Notes: generated by a model not told the origin, from the letters alone. Counted from the stretch's first letter, positions 42,100 to 50,349 are shown. The stretch: DNA of 64,000 nucleotides from Phycisphaerales bacterium (GCA_029260345.1 JAJDDK010000008.1:1-64000); one strand, 5' to 3'. Translations and numbers: made by a program.

Positions 42100-42948
42100 A
42101 TGACGACTTCCCGATTCTTCGCCAGCCAGGAATTAGCCGCCCGCATTGAGAGAGCCGACGGCGCCCTGATCGCCGCTTGCGTGGACACGGCGCGCCGGCT
42201 TCACCCCGACGATGATGTCTTCGCCACACCTATCGCCGGCGGCGTCGCGGCATTCACAGGCCCCCACTCGCCGCTGAACAAAGTCGCCGGACTCGGTTTT
42301 GCCGGTCCGATCGACGAGAACAAACTCACCGCCATCGAACGTGCATTCGCTGAACGTGACTGTCCAGTGCAAGCCGAAGTCTCCAGCCTCGCCGACCCGA
42401 CCGTCGGCGCCATGTTGACGAAACGCGGGTACGTCCTGCAAGGCGTCGAAAACGTCCTCGGCCTGCGCCTGCCTTTCGCAAACGAGACGCCGTCGCGACT
42501 GTTAGACATTCAAGTGTCGCCATGCCCGGACGAGGATTATGCAAACTGGCTTGATGTAGTCGTCACCGGCTTCCTCGCCGCCGACACACAGGGCGTCGCA
42601 TCGCACGAAGCCTTTATGCGCGAGTCACTCGAACGCGTGATCGGTGATTTCACTGCCGTCAGCGGCATGCGCCGTTACCTCGCGCGCCGTGGCGACTCCA
42701 TCGCCGGCGGCGCCAGCATGAGATTGACTGACGGCGTCGCCCAGATGTGCGGTGCTTCAACACTCCCCGAACACCGCAGGCGCGGCGCCCATTACGCCAT
42801 GCTCGACGCCCGCCTGCGCGACGCCGCGTCCGCCGGATGCGACATCGCCGTCATCACCACACTGCCGGGGTCGAAGTCACAAGAAAATGTGCAGAAGCAA
42901 GGATTTGAGCTGTTGTTCAGCCGCACGATTCTTGTGCGCGAATGCTGA
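42100..42948 (+). CDS. GNAT-family N-acetyltransferase
   Basis: A 282-residue protein. The C-terminal half has the acetyl-CoA-binding layout of GNAT enzymes (AGGASMRLTDGVAQMCGASTLPEHRRRGAHYAMLDARLRDA, where PEHRRRGAHYAML is the Q/RxxGxG/A-type loop). The N-terminal half is a second GNAT-like or regulatory region. The substrate is unknown. TACGAT (42088-42093) ends 6 nt before the ATG with no Shine-Dalgarno, so it is a leaderless candidate. Confidence 0.85.
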   Translation: MTTSRFFASQELAARIERADGALIAACVDTARRLHPDDDVFATPIAGGVAAFTGPHSPLNKVAGLGFAGPIDENKLTAIERAFAERDCPVQAEVSSLADPTVGAMLTKRGYVLQGVENVLGLRLPFANETPSRLLDIQVSPCPDEDYANWLDVVVTGFLAADTQGVASHEAFMRESLERVIGDFTAVSGMRRYLARRGDSIAGGASMRLTDGVAQMCGASTLPEHRRRGAHYAMLDARLRDAASAGCDIAVITTLPGSKSQENVQKQGFELLFSRTILVREC

Positions 42949-42976
42949 GGCGCGCCTACAGAGCATGACGCTCATT

Positions 42977-43483
42977 TCACCGTGACAACTCCATCGTCAT
43001 GCACGTGCTCAGCGGATCATCCCAATAATCCGCAAACGGCGCGCACACCACGAATCCAAACTGCGCATACAACGTTCGTGCAGGAATGTACGCCTCCATT
43101 GATCCAGTCTCGAGACTGAGCCGCGCATAGCCGCGCCGATGGGCTTCATCCAACACATGGTGCACAAGCCGCCGCGCCAGACCTCGCCCGCGCGCCGATT
43201 CGAGCACATGCATGGACTTGATCTCACCGTGCGCCGAATCAAGCTCTTTCAGAGCGATGCACCCCAGCGCATCTTCCCCGTCGCCAATCGTCCAAAACGT
43301 GACATCCGCCTTCGTCAGCCCATCGATGTTCAGCGCATGCACACTTTCCGGCGGCGAATGCGCCTTCGTGTACCGCCAGTGATGCTCCAGCAGCGCCATC
43401 GCCGGCGCCGAGCGAGGATCCGTGGCCTTAATATGGAATTCCGCAAGCCCCAACGATCTCCCCTCCGACAACGCGAATCGCAC
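42977..43483 (-). CDS. GNAT-family N-acetyltransferase (small)
   Basis: A 168-residue acetyltransferase with CIALKELDSAHGEIKSMHVLESARGRGLARRLVHHVLDEA, in which ARGRGLARRL is the acetyl-CoA pyrophosphate loop, and RLSLETGSMEAYIPARTLYAQFGF, the typical C-terminal motif. It probably acts on amino groups of small molecules or proteins. The GTG at 43483 has no ribosome site; a TTG at 43453 preceded by GGAGGGGA fits the family start (LGLAEFHIKATDP) and may be the true start. Confidence 0.88.
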   Translation of the reverse strand: MRFALSEGRSLGLAEFHIKATDPRSAPAMALLEHHWRYTKAHSPPESVHALNIDGLTKADVTFWTIGDGEDALGCIALKELDSAHGEIKSMHVLESARGRGLARRLVHHVLDEAHRRGYARLSLETGSMEAYIPARTLYAQFGFVVCAPFADYWDDPLSTCMTMELSR

Positions 43484-43663
43484 GATTCGCGCACTCGATC
43501 ATTCACTCACGACATCGAACGATCATACGTCAGCGGACCCAACTCGAAGGAGGCTTCGAACGCGGCCATGGGCGAATCGGCGCCCGGCCCAAGCAAGCGG
43601 TTGCTATTCTTCGCACTTGGCGGCATCGCCGCCGCTCAACACATTCCAGCAAGGATTTGTTCA

Positions 43664-44038
43664 ATGACCACGGCGACAAAAGACTCGAAAGCTCACGCAG
43701 CCATTACCACCCTCATGCAGCGCTACATCGACGGCGGCGTCTCCGGCCGCGTTGAAGACGAGCGACCGCTCTTCGCTGAGAACGCCACCATCGTCGGTCA
43801 CCTCGGCCCGGACTTCATCTCCGGCCCGATTCAAATCTTTTTCGACTGGCTCGAAGAGAACGGTGGCTCCGCAAACCTGACCCATGAAGTCGTCAGTATC
43901 GACGTCGCGGACACCATCGCCACGGCGCGCATTGAATGCTACGACTGGCTCGGTCACCGCTTCACGGACATGTTTACACTTTTGAAGACCGACGGCGAAT
44001 GGAAAATCATCAGCAAAGTGTTTCACCTGCACGGCTAA
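43664..44038 (+). CDS. NTF2-like (SnoaL/lumazine-binding-like) protein
   Basis: A 124-residue protein of the NTF2-like fold: AHAAITTLMQRYIDGGVSGRVEDERPLFAENATIVG, then the strands TIATARIECYDWLGHRFTDMFTLLKTDGEWKIISKVFHLH, ending in the W-K-I-I-S-K-V-F motif common in the family. It could bind or transform a small organic molecule. AAGGA lies about 8 nt before the ATG. An upstream in-frame extension has no family match. Confidence 0.85.
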   Translation: MTTATKDSKAHAAITTLMQRYIDGGVSGRVEDERPLFAENATIVGHLGPDFISGPIQIFFDWLEENGGSANLTHEVVSIDVADTIATARIECYDWLGHRFTDMFTLLKTDGEWKIISKVFHLHG

Positions 44039-44049
44039 GTGCGCACCGC

Positions 44050-44772
44050 TCAAAAGAAGATGCGAAACCCGATCTCGTAATTCAGCATTTCGCCGTCAAT
44101 CTCAAGTGTGTCATCGCCCATGTCGCCCGCATCGGACCAGCGGATGCCCGCCAGAATCTGTGCCTGCGGATGCACCGACACCGTCACACCCGCCATCGCC
44201 TGCCAGAAGAAACCCGTCCCATCAATCGCGGCGGAGCCCGCTCCACCCGAACTGCGAAATGAAAACGAGCTGATGTTAAACCCGATGCCGCCGCCGGCAT
44301 ACACGCCGACTGGGCCGATCAAATCCGGATAATCGAACATTGCATTCCATGACAACGTGTTCAGTGACACGCTGCCGTCATTCATGCCGCCGGTTCCGTC
44401 CGCATCCAAATAGCGATAGGCATATTCAAACTCAAACGTCAGTGGCGCCCCAGGGAATCGATAGCCAATCGCCGCCGACACACCGCCGCCAATGTTGAGA
44501 TCAACCGGATCGCCACTCGGGATCGCCATCCCGCTCCCGACCGGGTCAAGCACAAGACCGGACACGCGGACGAAGTACCCACTGTGGGGCGGCGGCGAAA
44601 AATCAAACACCGGCTCTTCGTATTCCGGATCTTCCAGCGGATCATGAATCGCCGACGACAGGCTGAGGCTGCTGCTCTCTGCCTCATCAATTGCGCCATG
44701 CGCCGGGGACACGACGGTGAACGCAAACACCAGCATCGCCAACCCACACAACTTCACGAATCGTTCCACCAT
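44050..44772 (-). CDS. Outer-membrane beta-barrel protein
   Basis: A 240-residue exported protein. It has a signal peptide (about 1-26, ending SPAHGA), a short acidic/serine-rich segment, and then amphipathic strands of an eight-stranded OmpA/Opa-like barrel (YFVRVSGLVLD, VSAAIGYRFPG, FEFEYAYRYLDADG, GVYAGGGIGFNI, MAGVTVSVHPQAQILAGIRW, LNYEIGFRIFF). The last residue is Phe, as needed for insertion by the BAM complex. Substrate or ligand unknown. GAAGGAG precedes the ATG. Confidence 0.88.
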   Translation of the reverse strand: MVERFVKLCGLAMLVFAFTVVSPAHGAIDEAESSSLSLSSAIHDPLEDPEYEEPVFDFSPPPHSGYFVRVSGLVLDPVGSGMAIPSGDPVDLNIGGGVSAAIGYRFPGAPLTFEFEYAYRYLDADGTGGMNDGSVSLNTLSWNAMFDYPDLIGPVGVYAGGGIGFNISSFSFRSSGGAGSAAIDGTGFFWQAMAGVTVSVHPQAQILAGIRWSDAGDMGDDTLEIDGEMLNYEIGFRIFF

Positions 44773-44886
44773 GACGGCTCCTTCAACGTATCTGTAGCCC
44801 CGCCGTCACATGGTAGAAACCGAAGTCAATTCGCGGTGGCGTCGCACCTCATCCCTTTCCCCTTGGGAGCGACGAGGTAGGCGCCG

Positions 44887-45053
44887 CATCCCATCCCTCT
44901 CCCCCTGGGAGAGGTTAGGTGAGGGCTCCCCATCTACTCTCTCCTCAAGGCCTCAAACGAAATCAGCGCTAGCAATTTCAGGAGTTCTCAGTACACCGGC
45001 GCCTGTTCCATACCCTCGACCCAACCATGCCCACTCAGAAGTGAGCATGCCAG
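44887..45053 (+). repeat. Dispersed palindromic repeat, copy related to 48727-48893
   Basis: Starts with CCCTCTCC/GGGAGAGG hairpin, then GTTAGGTGAGGGCTC, ATCTACTC, CCTCAAACGAAA and CAACCATGCCCAC...GCATGCCA. The segment at 48727-48893 shares this order for about 85 bp with high identity and then more loosely. A degenerate additional start lies at 44857-44880. Confidence 0.75.
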
Positions 45054-45094
45054 CCGTCGAGCTTGGCTCACGTAATCGAAACACGTCGTTCGCC

Positions 45095-46525
45095 TTACGT
45101 CCAGTTCGCCAGAAGCTGCGCCATATCGGCACCATTCACAACCCCATCGCCATTCAAATCTGCGGGACATCCCGGGCATGCCCCCCAGTTCGAAAGCAGG
45201 TTCGCAAGGTCGGCGCCGTCCACAACGCCATCGCCTGTCAAGTCAGCAAACGCCGCGGCACAGTTCAAATCAAACACGTACGCCTCACCCAGATGCGACT
45301 GATTCATGCGCACAGCGCCTGCAATCGCACTCTCCCCATCCGTACCCACAGAAGTTCCGAATCGCGTGTTCAGCAGCGTGTCCGACGCTTGTATCTGCGC
45401 CTGCTCTGTCCAGCTTCCGCCAATACGGGCGAACACATACGCAGACCCCGCTGCCGGTCCATCCAACGGCGCGCCGATCACAGCGATGTTGCCCGACATC
45501 GCAATCGTCAAGCCGAAAAAGTCGTTCGATGCCTGATCTGACGCGGTCAGCAATTGGTCAAACGCCCACACGCCGCCCGTCCGCGTGAACACATACGCCG
45601 AACCGGAATTGCAATTTGCATTGGTCGGACACGCCTGATCATCACGAGAGGCGCCGATCATTAAGCAATCATCAGAGATCGCCAACCCCTCACCGAAGAA
45701 ATCCTGCGCTTGTGCATCCGGCGCGACGAGTTTTTGCAACTGGCTCCAGTTCGTCCCCGTGCGCTGGAACACATACGCGGCGCCGCTATCGTTCCCCGCG
45801 TGATTGTCATCCGAATTTCCGATGAGCGCCGTGTCGCCGGAAATCGCAACCGAAATTCCAAAGGACTGAAACGCCGCAACGTCTGACGCGATCAATCGCT
45901 GCTGATGCGACCATGTCGTTCCATTCCGCACAAAAATGTACGCCGCCCCGCCATTGACAGCGCCCGGACTATCGCTTTGGGTGGAACCCACAATGATGGT
46001 GTCGCCGTCAATGGCGACCGACTGTCCAAACAAATCCCCAGGCTCGATGTCTGGCGCCAAGAGCTTCGCTTGTTCGATCCACTGATCGCCCGAGCGCACA
46101 AACACATACACCGCTCCTGAGTTATTCCAGGCCCGCGCCGCGATAACGGCGGTGTCGCCCGACATCGCAACCGCGCCGCCAAAGCGATCACTTCCGTCCG
46201 TGTCGGACCCGATGACCTTGTGCATTTCAACCCACGAGTCGCCGATGCGCTGGAAGAAATACGCCGCGCCGGCCTCGGTGCCGGCGACATGGTCCTCCCC
46301 GCCCACCACCGCATAGTCGCCGCGGATATCCACGCCTTGGCCAAACTCATCGGAAGGAAAACCTTCGGACCCGACTAAGATCTCGACCTCCTCAACAGGG
46401 CACGCTGCGTACACGGCTTGCTGTCCCAACAACAGCACGGCAATCCCTGCCGCAAGAACTCGTTGCGACCTCTGGCAGCGAATGGCGCTCATTCGGCGCA
46501 CGGATGTGAAGTGTGTGATGTCCAT
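45095..46525 (-). CDS. Secreted FG-GAP repeat protein with dockerin-like tail (paralogue A)
   Basis: A 476-residue exported protein. Signal peptide (about 18-40, AAGIAVLLLGQQAVYA) is followed by seven repeats of about 50 residues with a recurring D-x-F-G-x-S/A-V-x-I/M-x-G-D-x-x-I/V-V-G core (SDRFGGAVAMSGDTAVIA, GDLFGQSVAIDGDTIIVG). This is the integrin-like FG-GAP beta-propeller pattern. The last 50 residues carry two calcium loops, DLTGDGVVDGADLANLLSNW and DLNGDGVVNGADMAQLLANW, ending NWT. AAAGG before the ATG at 46525 matches the leader of the neighbouring paralogue. Probably a cell-surface protein; no partner is known. Confidence 0.87.
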   Translation of the reverse strand: MDITHFTSVRRMSAIRCQRSQRVLAAGIAVLLLGQQAVYAACPVEEVEILVGSEGFPSDEFGQGVDIRGDYAVVGGEDHVAGTEAGAAYFFQRIGDSWVEMHKVIGSDTDGSDRFGGAVAMSGDTAVIAARAWNNSGAVYVFVRSGDQWIEQAKLLAPDIEPGDLFGQSVAIDGDTIIVGSTQSDSPGAVNGGAAYIFVRNGTTWSHQQRLIASDVAAFQSFGISVAISGDTALIGNSDDNHAGNDSGAAYVFQRTGTNWSQLQKLVAPDAQAQDFFGEGLAISDDCLMIGASRDDQACPTNANCNSGSAYVFTRTGGVWAFDQLLTASDQASNDFFGLTIAMSGNIAVIGAPLDGPAAGSAYVFARIGGSWTEQAQIQASDTLLNTRFGTSVGTDGESAIAGAVRMNQSHLGEAYVFDLNCAAAFADLTGDGVVDGADLANLLSNWGACPGCPADLNGDGVVNGADMAQLLANWT

Positions 46526-46762
46526 GATGTGCCTTTCATTGATTTGCTTGCTGCCGCATCGCAAAGAACGACAACGTCCAACACAAACGAGAACGCAAAA
46601 GAGAGATGCCCGGCGCAATATCGTTCAACAATCCCCTTCAAGCGGCGTCTAACGCAACGAACAAAACAATGCCCCTCCGGTTTGAAACGGCGAAGCATTG
46701 CGGCGCCCAAGGCCTGCGATCCGCCAGGCTCCGTAGCATTTTTCTGAAATACAAATCTCGCG

Positions 46763-48199
46763 TCAGGTCCAGTTCGCCAGGAGCTGCGCAAGGTCCGCCC
46801 CATCAACAACACCATCGCCATTGAGATCCGCAGGACATCCCGCGCACGGCCCCCAGTTCGCGAGCAGCGTTGCCAGATCAGCGCCGTCAACAACACCGTC
46901 GCCGTTCAAATCACCAACCGTTCCGGCGCAATTCAAGTCGTAGATATACGCCTCACCGGTATGCAAAGTGCTCATGTACGGTGCGCCCACAATCGCCGAC
47001 TCACCGTCTGTGCCCACGAAAAACCCAAATTGTGAAACCATGGTCGGATTCGGCGTGGCGCCCATGCGCTCCTGCTCCACCCATGTTCCGCCTCGTCGAG
47101 CAAACACATACGCCGCGCCGATCGTTCCCGGCGCAAACGGCGCACCAACCGTCACAACATCATCCGCAATCGCCACCGCATAGCCAAAGAACGCGACCGG
47201 CGTGGCGTCAGACGCCGTCAGCAACTGCTCAAACTGCCACACGCCGCCCACACGCACATACACATACGCGGAGCCTGAATTGCAATGGACGTCGCCCGGA
47301 CACGCTTGATCATCGCGGGCAGAACCGACGACCAATCGATCATTCGAGATCGCCGCGGCTTCCCCGAAATAGTCCGCCGCAGAGGCGTCGGGCGCTTTGA
47401 TTTTTTGCACTTGATTCCACACGCCGCCGTTGCGCTGAAAGACATACACCGCGCCGCTGTCGTTCCCGGAAGCATTGTCTTCAGGATTGCCGGCGATCGC
47501 GGTGTCGCCGGACACCCCCACCGTGATTCCGAATCCTTGAAACGCCATGATGTCCGACGCGGTCACCGTCTGCTGATGCGTCCACGTGACGCCGTTGCGC
47601 ACAAAGATCGAGGCTGTTCCTCCATTGACGGCGCCCGTCACATCGCCAAGCCAGGCGCCGACGATTATCGTGTCGCCGTCGATATCCACGGAGCGGCCAA
47701 ACTCGTCTCCGTTCATTTCGTTGGGGGCCACGAGCTTCGCTTGCTCAACCCATGTGTCGCCCATGCGCACAAAGACATACGCCGCGCCTCGTCCGATGTT
47801 GTGCGACTTCGCGCCGACAACCGCCGTATTGCCCGAAATCGCAACGGCCGAGCCAAACCGGCTGGCGGCGCCGATGTCAGATCCCTTTGCCTTCTGCTGC
47901 TCACTCCACACGCCACCCGTGCGTTTGTAAAAGTACACCGCGCCGGATTCCAACCCCTCATCATGGTCCGACGTTCCGACGATCGCGTAGTCACCATCGA
48001 TATCGACACTGCGCCCAAAGTCGTCCGACGTAAACCCTTCGGACCCAACGACGATCTCCACTTCCTGCACGCCGCAATCCGCAAGCGCCAATTGCTGCCC
48101 CACAAACAGCAGACAGAACCCGATGCCGAGGCAGCCCAGCGCTCGCCGACCTCGACCCGCAACCGCCCGGCGCGCAAACGTCGTCACTCTGTTGTCCAC
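46763..48199 (-). CDS. Secreted FG-GAP repeat protein with dockerin-like tail (paralogue B)
   Basis: A 478-residue protein that is closely similar to paralogue A through its whole length: LVGSEGFTSDDFGRSVDIDGDYAIVG against LVGSEGFPSDEFGQGVDIRGDYAVVG, the shared Cys-containing insert (RDDQACPGDVHCNSGSAYVY), and a C-terminal pair of calcium loops ending LLANWT. The start is GTG 48199: the leader (gaaaggcacatc) is the same as the one in front of the ATG of paralogue A. The two genes are a tandem duplication 237 bp apart, on the same strand. Confidence 0.88.
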   Translation of the reverse strand: MDNRVTTFARRAVAGRGRRALGCLGIGFCLLFVGQQLALADCGVQEVEIVVGSEGFTSDDFGRSVDIDGDYAIVGTSDHDEGLESGAVYFYKRTGGVWSEQQKAKGSDIGAASRFGSAVAISGNTAVVGAKSHNIGRGAAYVFVRMGDTWVEQAKLVAPNEMNGDEFGRSVDIDGDTIIVGAWLGDVTGAVNGGTASIFVRNGVTWTHQQTVTASDIMAFQGFGITVGVSGDTAIAGNPEDNASGNDSGAVYVFQRNGGVWNQVQKIKAPDASAADYFGEAAAISNDRLVVGSARDDQACPGDVHCNSGSAYVYVRVGGVWQFEQLLTASDATPVAFFGYAVAIADDVVTVGAPFAPGTIGAAYVFARRGGTWVEQERMGATPNPTMVSQFGFFVGTDGESAIVGAPYMSTLHTGEAYIYDLNCAGTVGDLNGDGVVDGADLATLLANWGPCAGCPADLNGDGVVDGADLAQLLANWT

Positions 48200-48402
48200 G
48201 ATGTGCCTTTCGCAAATGAACCAGCGGCCCCGCCGCGGATGCCGAAAACGCCCAGAACCGACGCGCGGCGGTGACCCCCACGTCCGACCAACATGGAAAC
48301 GCAAAGCAAAGAAGCGCGGCGCAATACCGCTCAATAAATCCAAGAGTGCGGCGGAATTGTGGAGGATGTCACAACACCCCGCCGCCTCGAAAGAGCGAAA
48401 AC

Positions 48403-48454
48403 TCCTTCTCCCCCTGGGAGAAGGTGGCTCGGCGCAGCCGAGACGGATGAGGGC
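48403..48454 (+). repeat. Palindromic repeat, 52-bp copy (identical to 48627-48678)
   Basis: CCTTCTCC-CCCTGG-GAGAAGG hairpin, GTGG spacer, inner hairpin CTCGGC-GCA-GCCGAG and terminal GACGGATGAGGGCC. Another copy upstream of groEL (55695-55746, minus strand) has CTCCGC-GAA-GCGGAG in the inner stem. Confidence 0.85.
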
Positions 48455-48460
48455 CAGATC

Positions 48461-48540
48461 TCCCTCTCCCCTTGGGAGAGGGTGGCGACGCGCAGCGTCG
48501 CCGGGTGAGGGCCGAATCTGTTTTCATTTTCACGCTTTTC
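48461..48540 (+). repeat. Palindromic repeat, GGGTGAGGG type, with 25-nt tail
   Basis: CCCTCTCC-CCTTGG-GAGAGGG, then inner stem GGCGACGC/GCGTCGCC and CGGGTGAGGGCCGAATC, followed by GTTTTCATTTTCACGCTTTT. The copy at 49191-49262 has the same order, including the tail. Confidence 0.8.
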
Positions 48541-48563
48541 GTCGTCCGCAAGCGCAACACTCG

Positions 48564-48618
48564 GCCCTCACCTGTCATCCCGACGAGTCGGGAAGACATC
48601 CTCTCCCAAAGGGAGAGG
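48564..48618 (-). repeat. Palindromic repeat, opposite orientation
   Basis: On the minus strand it reads CCTCTCCC...GGGAGAGG, then an inner stem TCCCGAC/GTCGGGA and GGTGAGGGC, so it is a member of the same family with a different inner stem. Confidence 0.7.
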
Positions 48619-48626
48619 AGACAAAC

Positions 48627-48678
48627 CCTTCTCCCCCTGGGAGAAGGTGGCTCGGCGCAGCCGAGACGGATGAGGGCC
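48627..48678 (+). repeat. Palindromic repeat, 52-bp copy (identical to 48403-48454)
   Basis: Same 52 bases as the copy 224 bp upstream. The identity suggests a recent duplication or gene conversion, while other copies have diverged in the inner stem. Confidence 0.85.
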
Positions 48679-48686
48679 GAATCAAT

Positions 48687-48717
48687 CCCTCTCCCTTGGG
48701 AGAGGCCAGGTGAGGGC
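48687..48717 (+). repeat. Short palindromic repeat
   Basis: CCCTCTCCCTTGGGAGAGG followed by CCAGGTGAGGG; a family member without the inner GC stem. Confidence 0.75.
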
Positions 48718-48726
48718 TGTGATCCA

Positions 48727-48893
48727 TCCCTCTCCCTTTGGGAGAGGTTAGGTGAGGGCTCTTGATCTACTCCCCCTCCAAGCCTCAAACGAAAACAGAG
48801 CCAGCAGATTCAATGGTCAACAAATAACAAGCGCCCTTTCTCGATCCCACCACACAACCATGCCCACGAAGACGTGGGCATGCCACCCGGAAC
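48727..48893 (+). repeat. Dispersed palindromic repeat, copy related to 44887-45053
   Basis: CCCTCTCC...GGAGAGGTTAGGTGAGGGCT, ATCTACTC, GCCTCAAACGAAA and later a perfect hairpin CATGCCCACG-AAGA-CGTGGGCATG. In the other copy this last hairpin reads TGCCCACT...AGTGAGCA. Confidence 0.75.
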
Positions 48894-48925
48894 CGCGCAC
48901 TTCAAAGCCGCCGCGGCGTCCAACC

Positions 48926-48999
48926 GCCCCGAAGGGGCGCAACGATTGTTGCCACGAGTGAAGCGAACCCGCAACGCGGGAGAGCGCAACTCGTGGGAA
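48926..48999 (+). repeat. Structured repeat with nested variable stem, copy 1
   Basis: GCCCC-GAA-GGGGC hairpin, then CCACGAGT (48952-48959) paired with ACTCGTGG (48989-48996) around an inner stem CCCGC-AAC-GCGGG. An inverted copy at 49114-49183 keeps the outer parts and replaces the inner stem. Confidence 0.8.
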
Positions 49000-49113
49000 G
49001 CAGTGCTTATTCAAGAAAGCCCTGAAGGGGCGCTGGAAATCTTCGCTTGAAATGTGCTCCGTCGCCCCTCTGGGGCTGGGGAATTCAAAGGAAAGAGAGA
49101 GAATTTATGTGTC

Positions 49114-49183
49114 GCTTTCCACGAGTTGCGTCCCGGCGGCCGGGACTTCACTCGTGGCAACAATCCCCCGCCCCTTCGGGGCT
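49114..49183 (-). repeat. Structured repeat with nested variable stem, copy 2 (inverted)
   Basis: On the minus strand: GCCCC-GAA-GGGGC, TTGTTGCCACGAGTGAAG, inner stem TCCCGG-CCG-CCGGGA and ACTCGTGG. The outer sequence is almost the same as in copy 1 but the inner stem is entirely different and still paired. The segment 49000-49113 between the two copies holds no gene. Confidence 0.8.
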
Positions 49184-49190
49184 CTCCCAT

Positions 49191-49262
49191 CCCTCTCCCC
49201 CTGGGAGAGGGTGGCGACGCACAGCGTCGACGGGTGAGGGTCGAATCAGTTCTCAATTTCAT
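49191..49262 (+). repeat. Palindromic repeat, GGGTGAGGG type, overlapping a gene end
   Basis: CCCTCTCC...GGAGAGGG, inner stem GGCGACGC-ACA-GCGTCGA(C), CGGGTGAGGGTCGAATC and the 25-nt tail. The tail overlaps the last codons of the gene at 49246-49671. Confidence 0.8.
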
Positions 49263-49671
49263 GCTCGGCGGCGCCGGCGTCGCACCACTCCTGCGGCATC
49301 GCCGAATTCATCGTGAACACGGCGAGTCGGTCCAGATCATGGTTGACGCCCCACGTGCCCCCGCCATTCATGAGTCGCTTGAACTCCGCCGCGACGAACC
49401 ACGACCGATCGCTCGCGATGCCGAGAAGATCAAGCGATTGGGCATTGTCGCCCGGCTGGCGCGGAAACGGAATCTCACACATCACCGCGGCGCCGCGACT
49501 GAGGAGCGCATGAGCAAAGTGCGCGGTCACATTTGCCTCGCACGGATCGCTCAGACCGCCCGGATCACTCGGCCAGTAGCTGCCGAACGAACCCCCGATC
49601 GACGCCGCGGCGTCCCGCCAGGATTCGTGAATGATTGGAGGCGGAGCGGTGACAGGAATGCGTGATGACAT
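49246..49671 (-). CDS. Protein with nuclease-like core, 3' end formed by a repeat
   Basis: A 141-residue protein without signal peptide. Residues about 50-120 contain HALLSRGAAVMCEIPFP, NAQSLDLLGIASD and FVAAEFKRL. The spaced acidic residues with E-F-K resemble the PD-(D/E)xK nuclease core, but this is a weak resemblance. The last five codons and the stop lie in a copy of the dispersed repeat whose tail also occurs elsewhere without a gene, so the original C-terminus was probably lost. It may be a degraded or truncated gene. Confidence 0.55.
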   Translation of the reverse strand: MSSRIPVTAPPPIIHESWRDAAASIGGSFGSYWPSDPGGLSDPCEANVTAHFAHALLSRGAAVMCEIPFPRQPGDNAQSLDLLGIASDRSWFVAAEFKRLMNGGGTWGVNHDLDRLAVFTMNSAMPQEWCDAGAAEHEIEN

Positions 49672-49751
49672 CTTTGACTCCGGTCATCTTTTCAACTTCA
49701 ACATAGACAGACACTTATGCTCCGCTACACTCAAACTATACAAATTTACAA

Positions 49752-49780
49752 TTGTTTTTCTTGAGATTACCCTCTATCAC
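49752..49780 (+). promoter_or_regulatory. Candidate promoter of the coiled-coil exported protein
   Basis: TTGTTT (49752-49757) and TATCAC (49775-49780) lie 17 bp apart, 48 nt before the ATG at 49828, in an AT-rich stretch. Confidence 0.35.
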
Positions 49781-49827
49781 ATAGTTCACAAACAACATGG
49801 GCCTCGTTGCCCAGAAAGGAACGCTCC

Positions 49828-50349
49828 ATGGTCACGAGCAAAGGATTCCGACAGTTCATCACTGTTGCAGGTGTTGGGGCAGTTATCACCGCCGTATTGT
49901 GGGCCGCGCCGGACACACTCGATCCTCCACCCGGGCCTGTTGAAGGGACTGGGCACACCTTGGAGGAGTTGTACCAGAAGCTTGATACGCTCCAGAATTC
50001 AGTTGATGACCTCTCATCGAGCGTTTCACTTTTGAGTTCAATTCCCACATTCGACACCGCCATTGTCAATGCGAACGGACGAACTCCGATACTCGAAGAA
50101 GGCGGCGAACGCACTGTCATACTCGATTCAATCCATGTTTATACCGGAGGCGTGTTTATCAACGATCGGTTCGGCAATACGGTCGCTCGGGTTAGCACAA
50201 CGCCATTAAGCAATGGGTCAGGCCAAATCATCGGCAGCAATGAATACACGCCGCGTGGTCTCGTCGTCGCCGCTCCGTTGATGGTCCATAGCTTCTCATC
50301 AACGAACAACTCAACCGTAACCATTGGGTTCTATGAAGCCGGACCTTAA
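49828..50349 (+). CDS. Exported protein with short coiled coil, unknown
   Basis: A 173-residue protein. Signal peptide-like start (about 8-27, FITVAGVGAVITAVLWAA), then a Pro-rich piece, a coiled-coil segment (about 43-72, LEELYQKLDTLQNSVDDLSSSVSLL) and a strand-rich C-terminal domain (about 80-173) rich in Gly, Ser, Asn and Thr. It looks like a surface or trimeric fibre-like protein, but I recognise no family. GAAAGGA stands before the ATG. This is the first gene of a lower-GC block. Confidence 0.7.
   Translation: MVTSKGFRQFITVAGVGAVITAVLWAAPDTLDPPPGPVEGTGHTLEELYQKLDTLQNSVDDLSSSVSLLSSIPTFDTAIVNANGRTPILEEGGERTVILDSIHVYTGGVFINDRFGNTVARVSTTPLSNGSGQIIGSNEYTPRGLVVAAPLMVHSFSSTNNSTVTIGFYEAGP

Noticed and set aside
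48403-49262. CRISPR array
   Set aside because: Copies are irregularly spaced, in both orientations, themselves palindromic with variable inner stems, and no cas gene is present.
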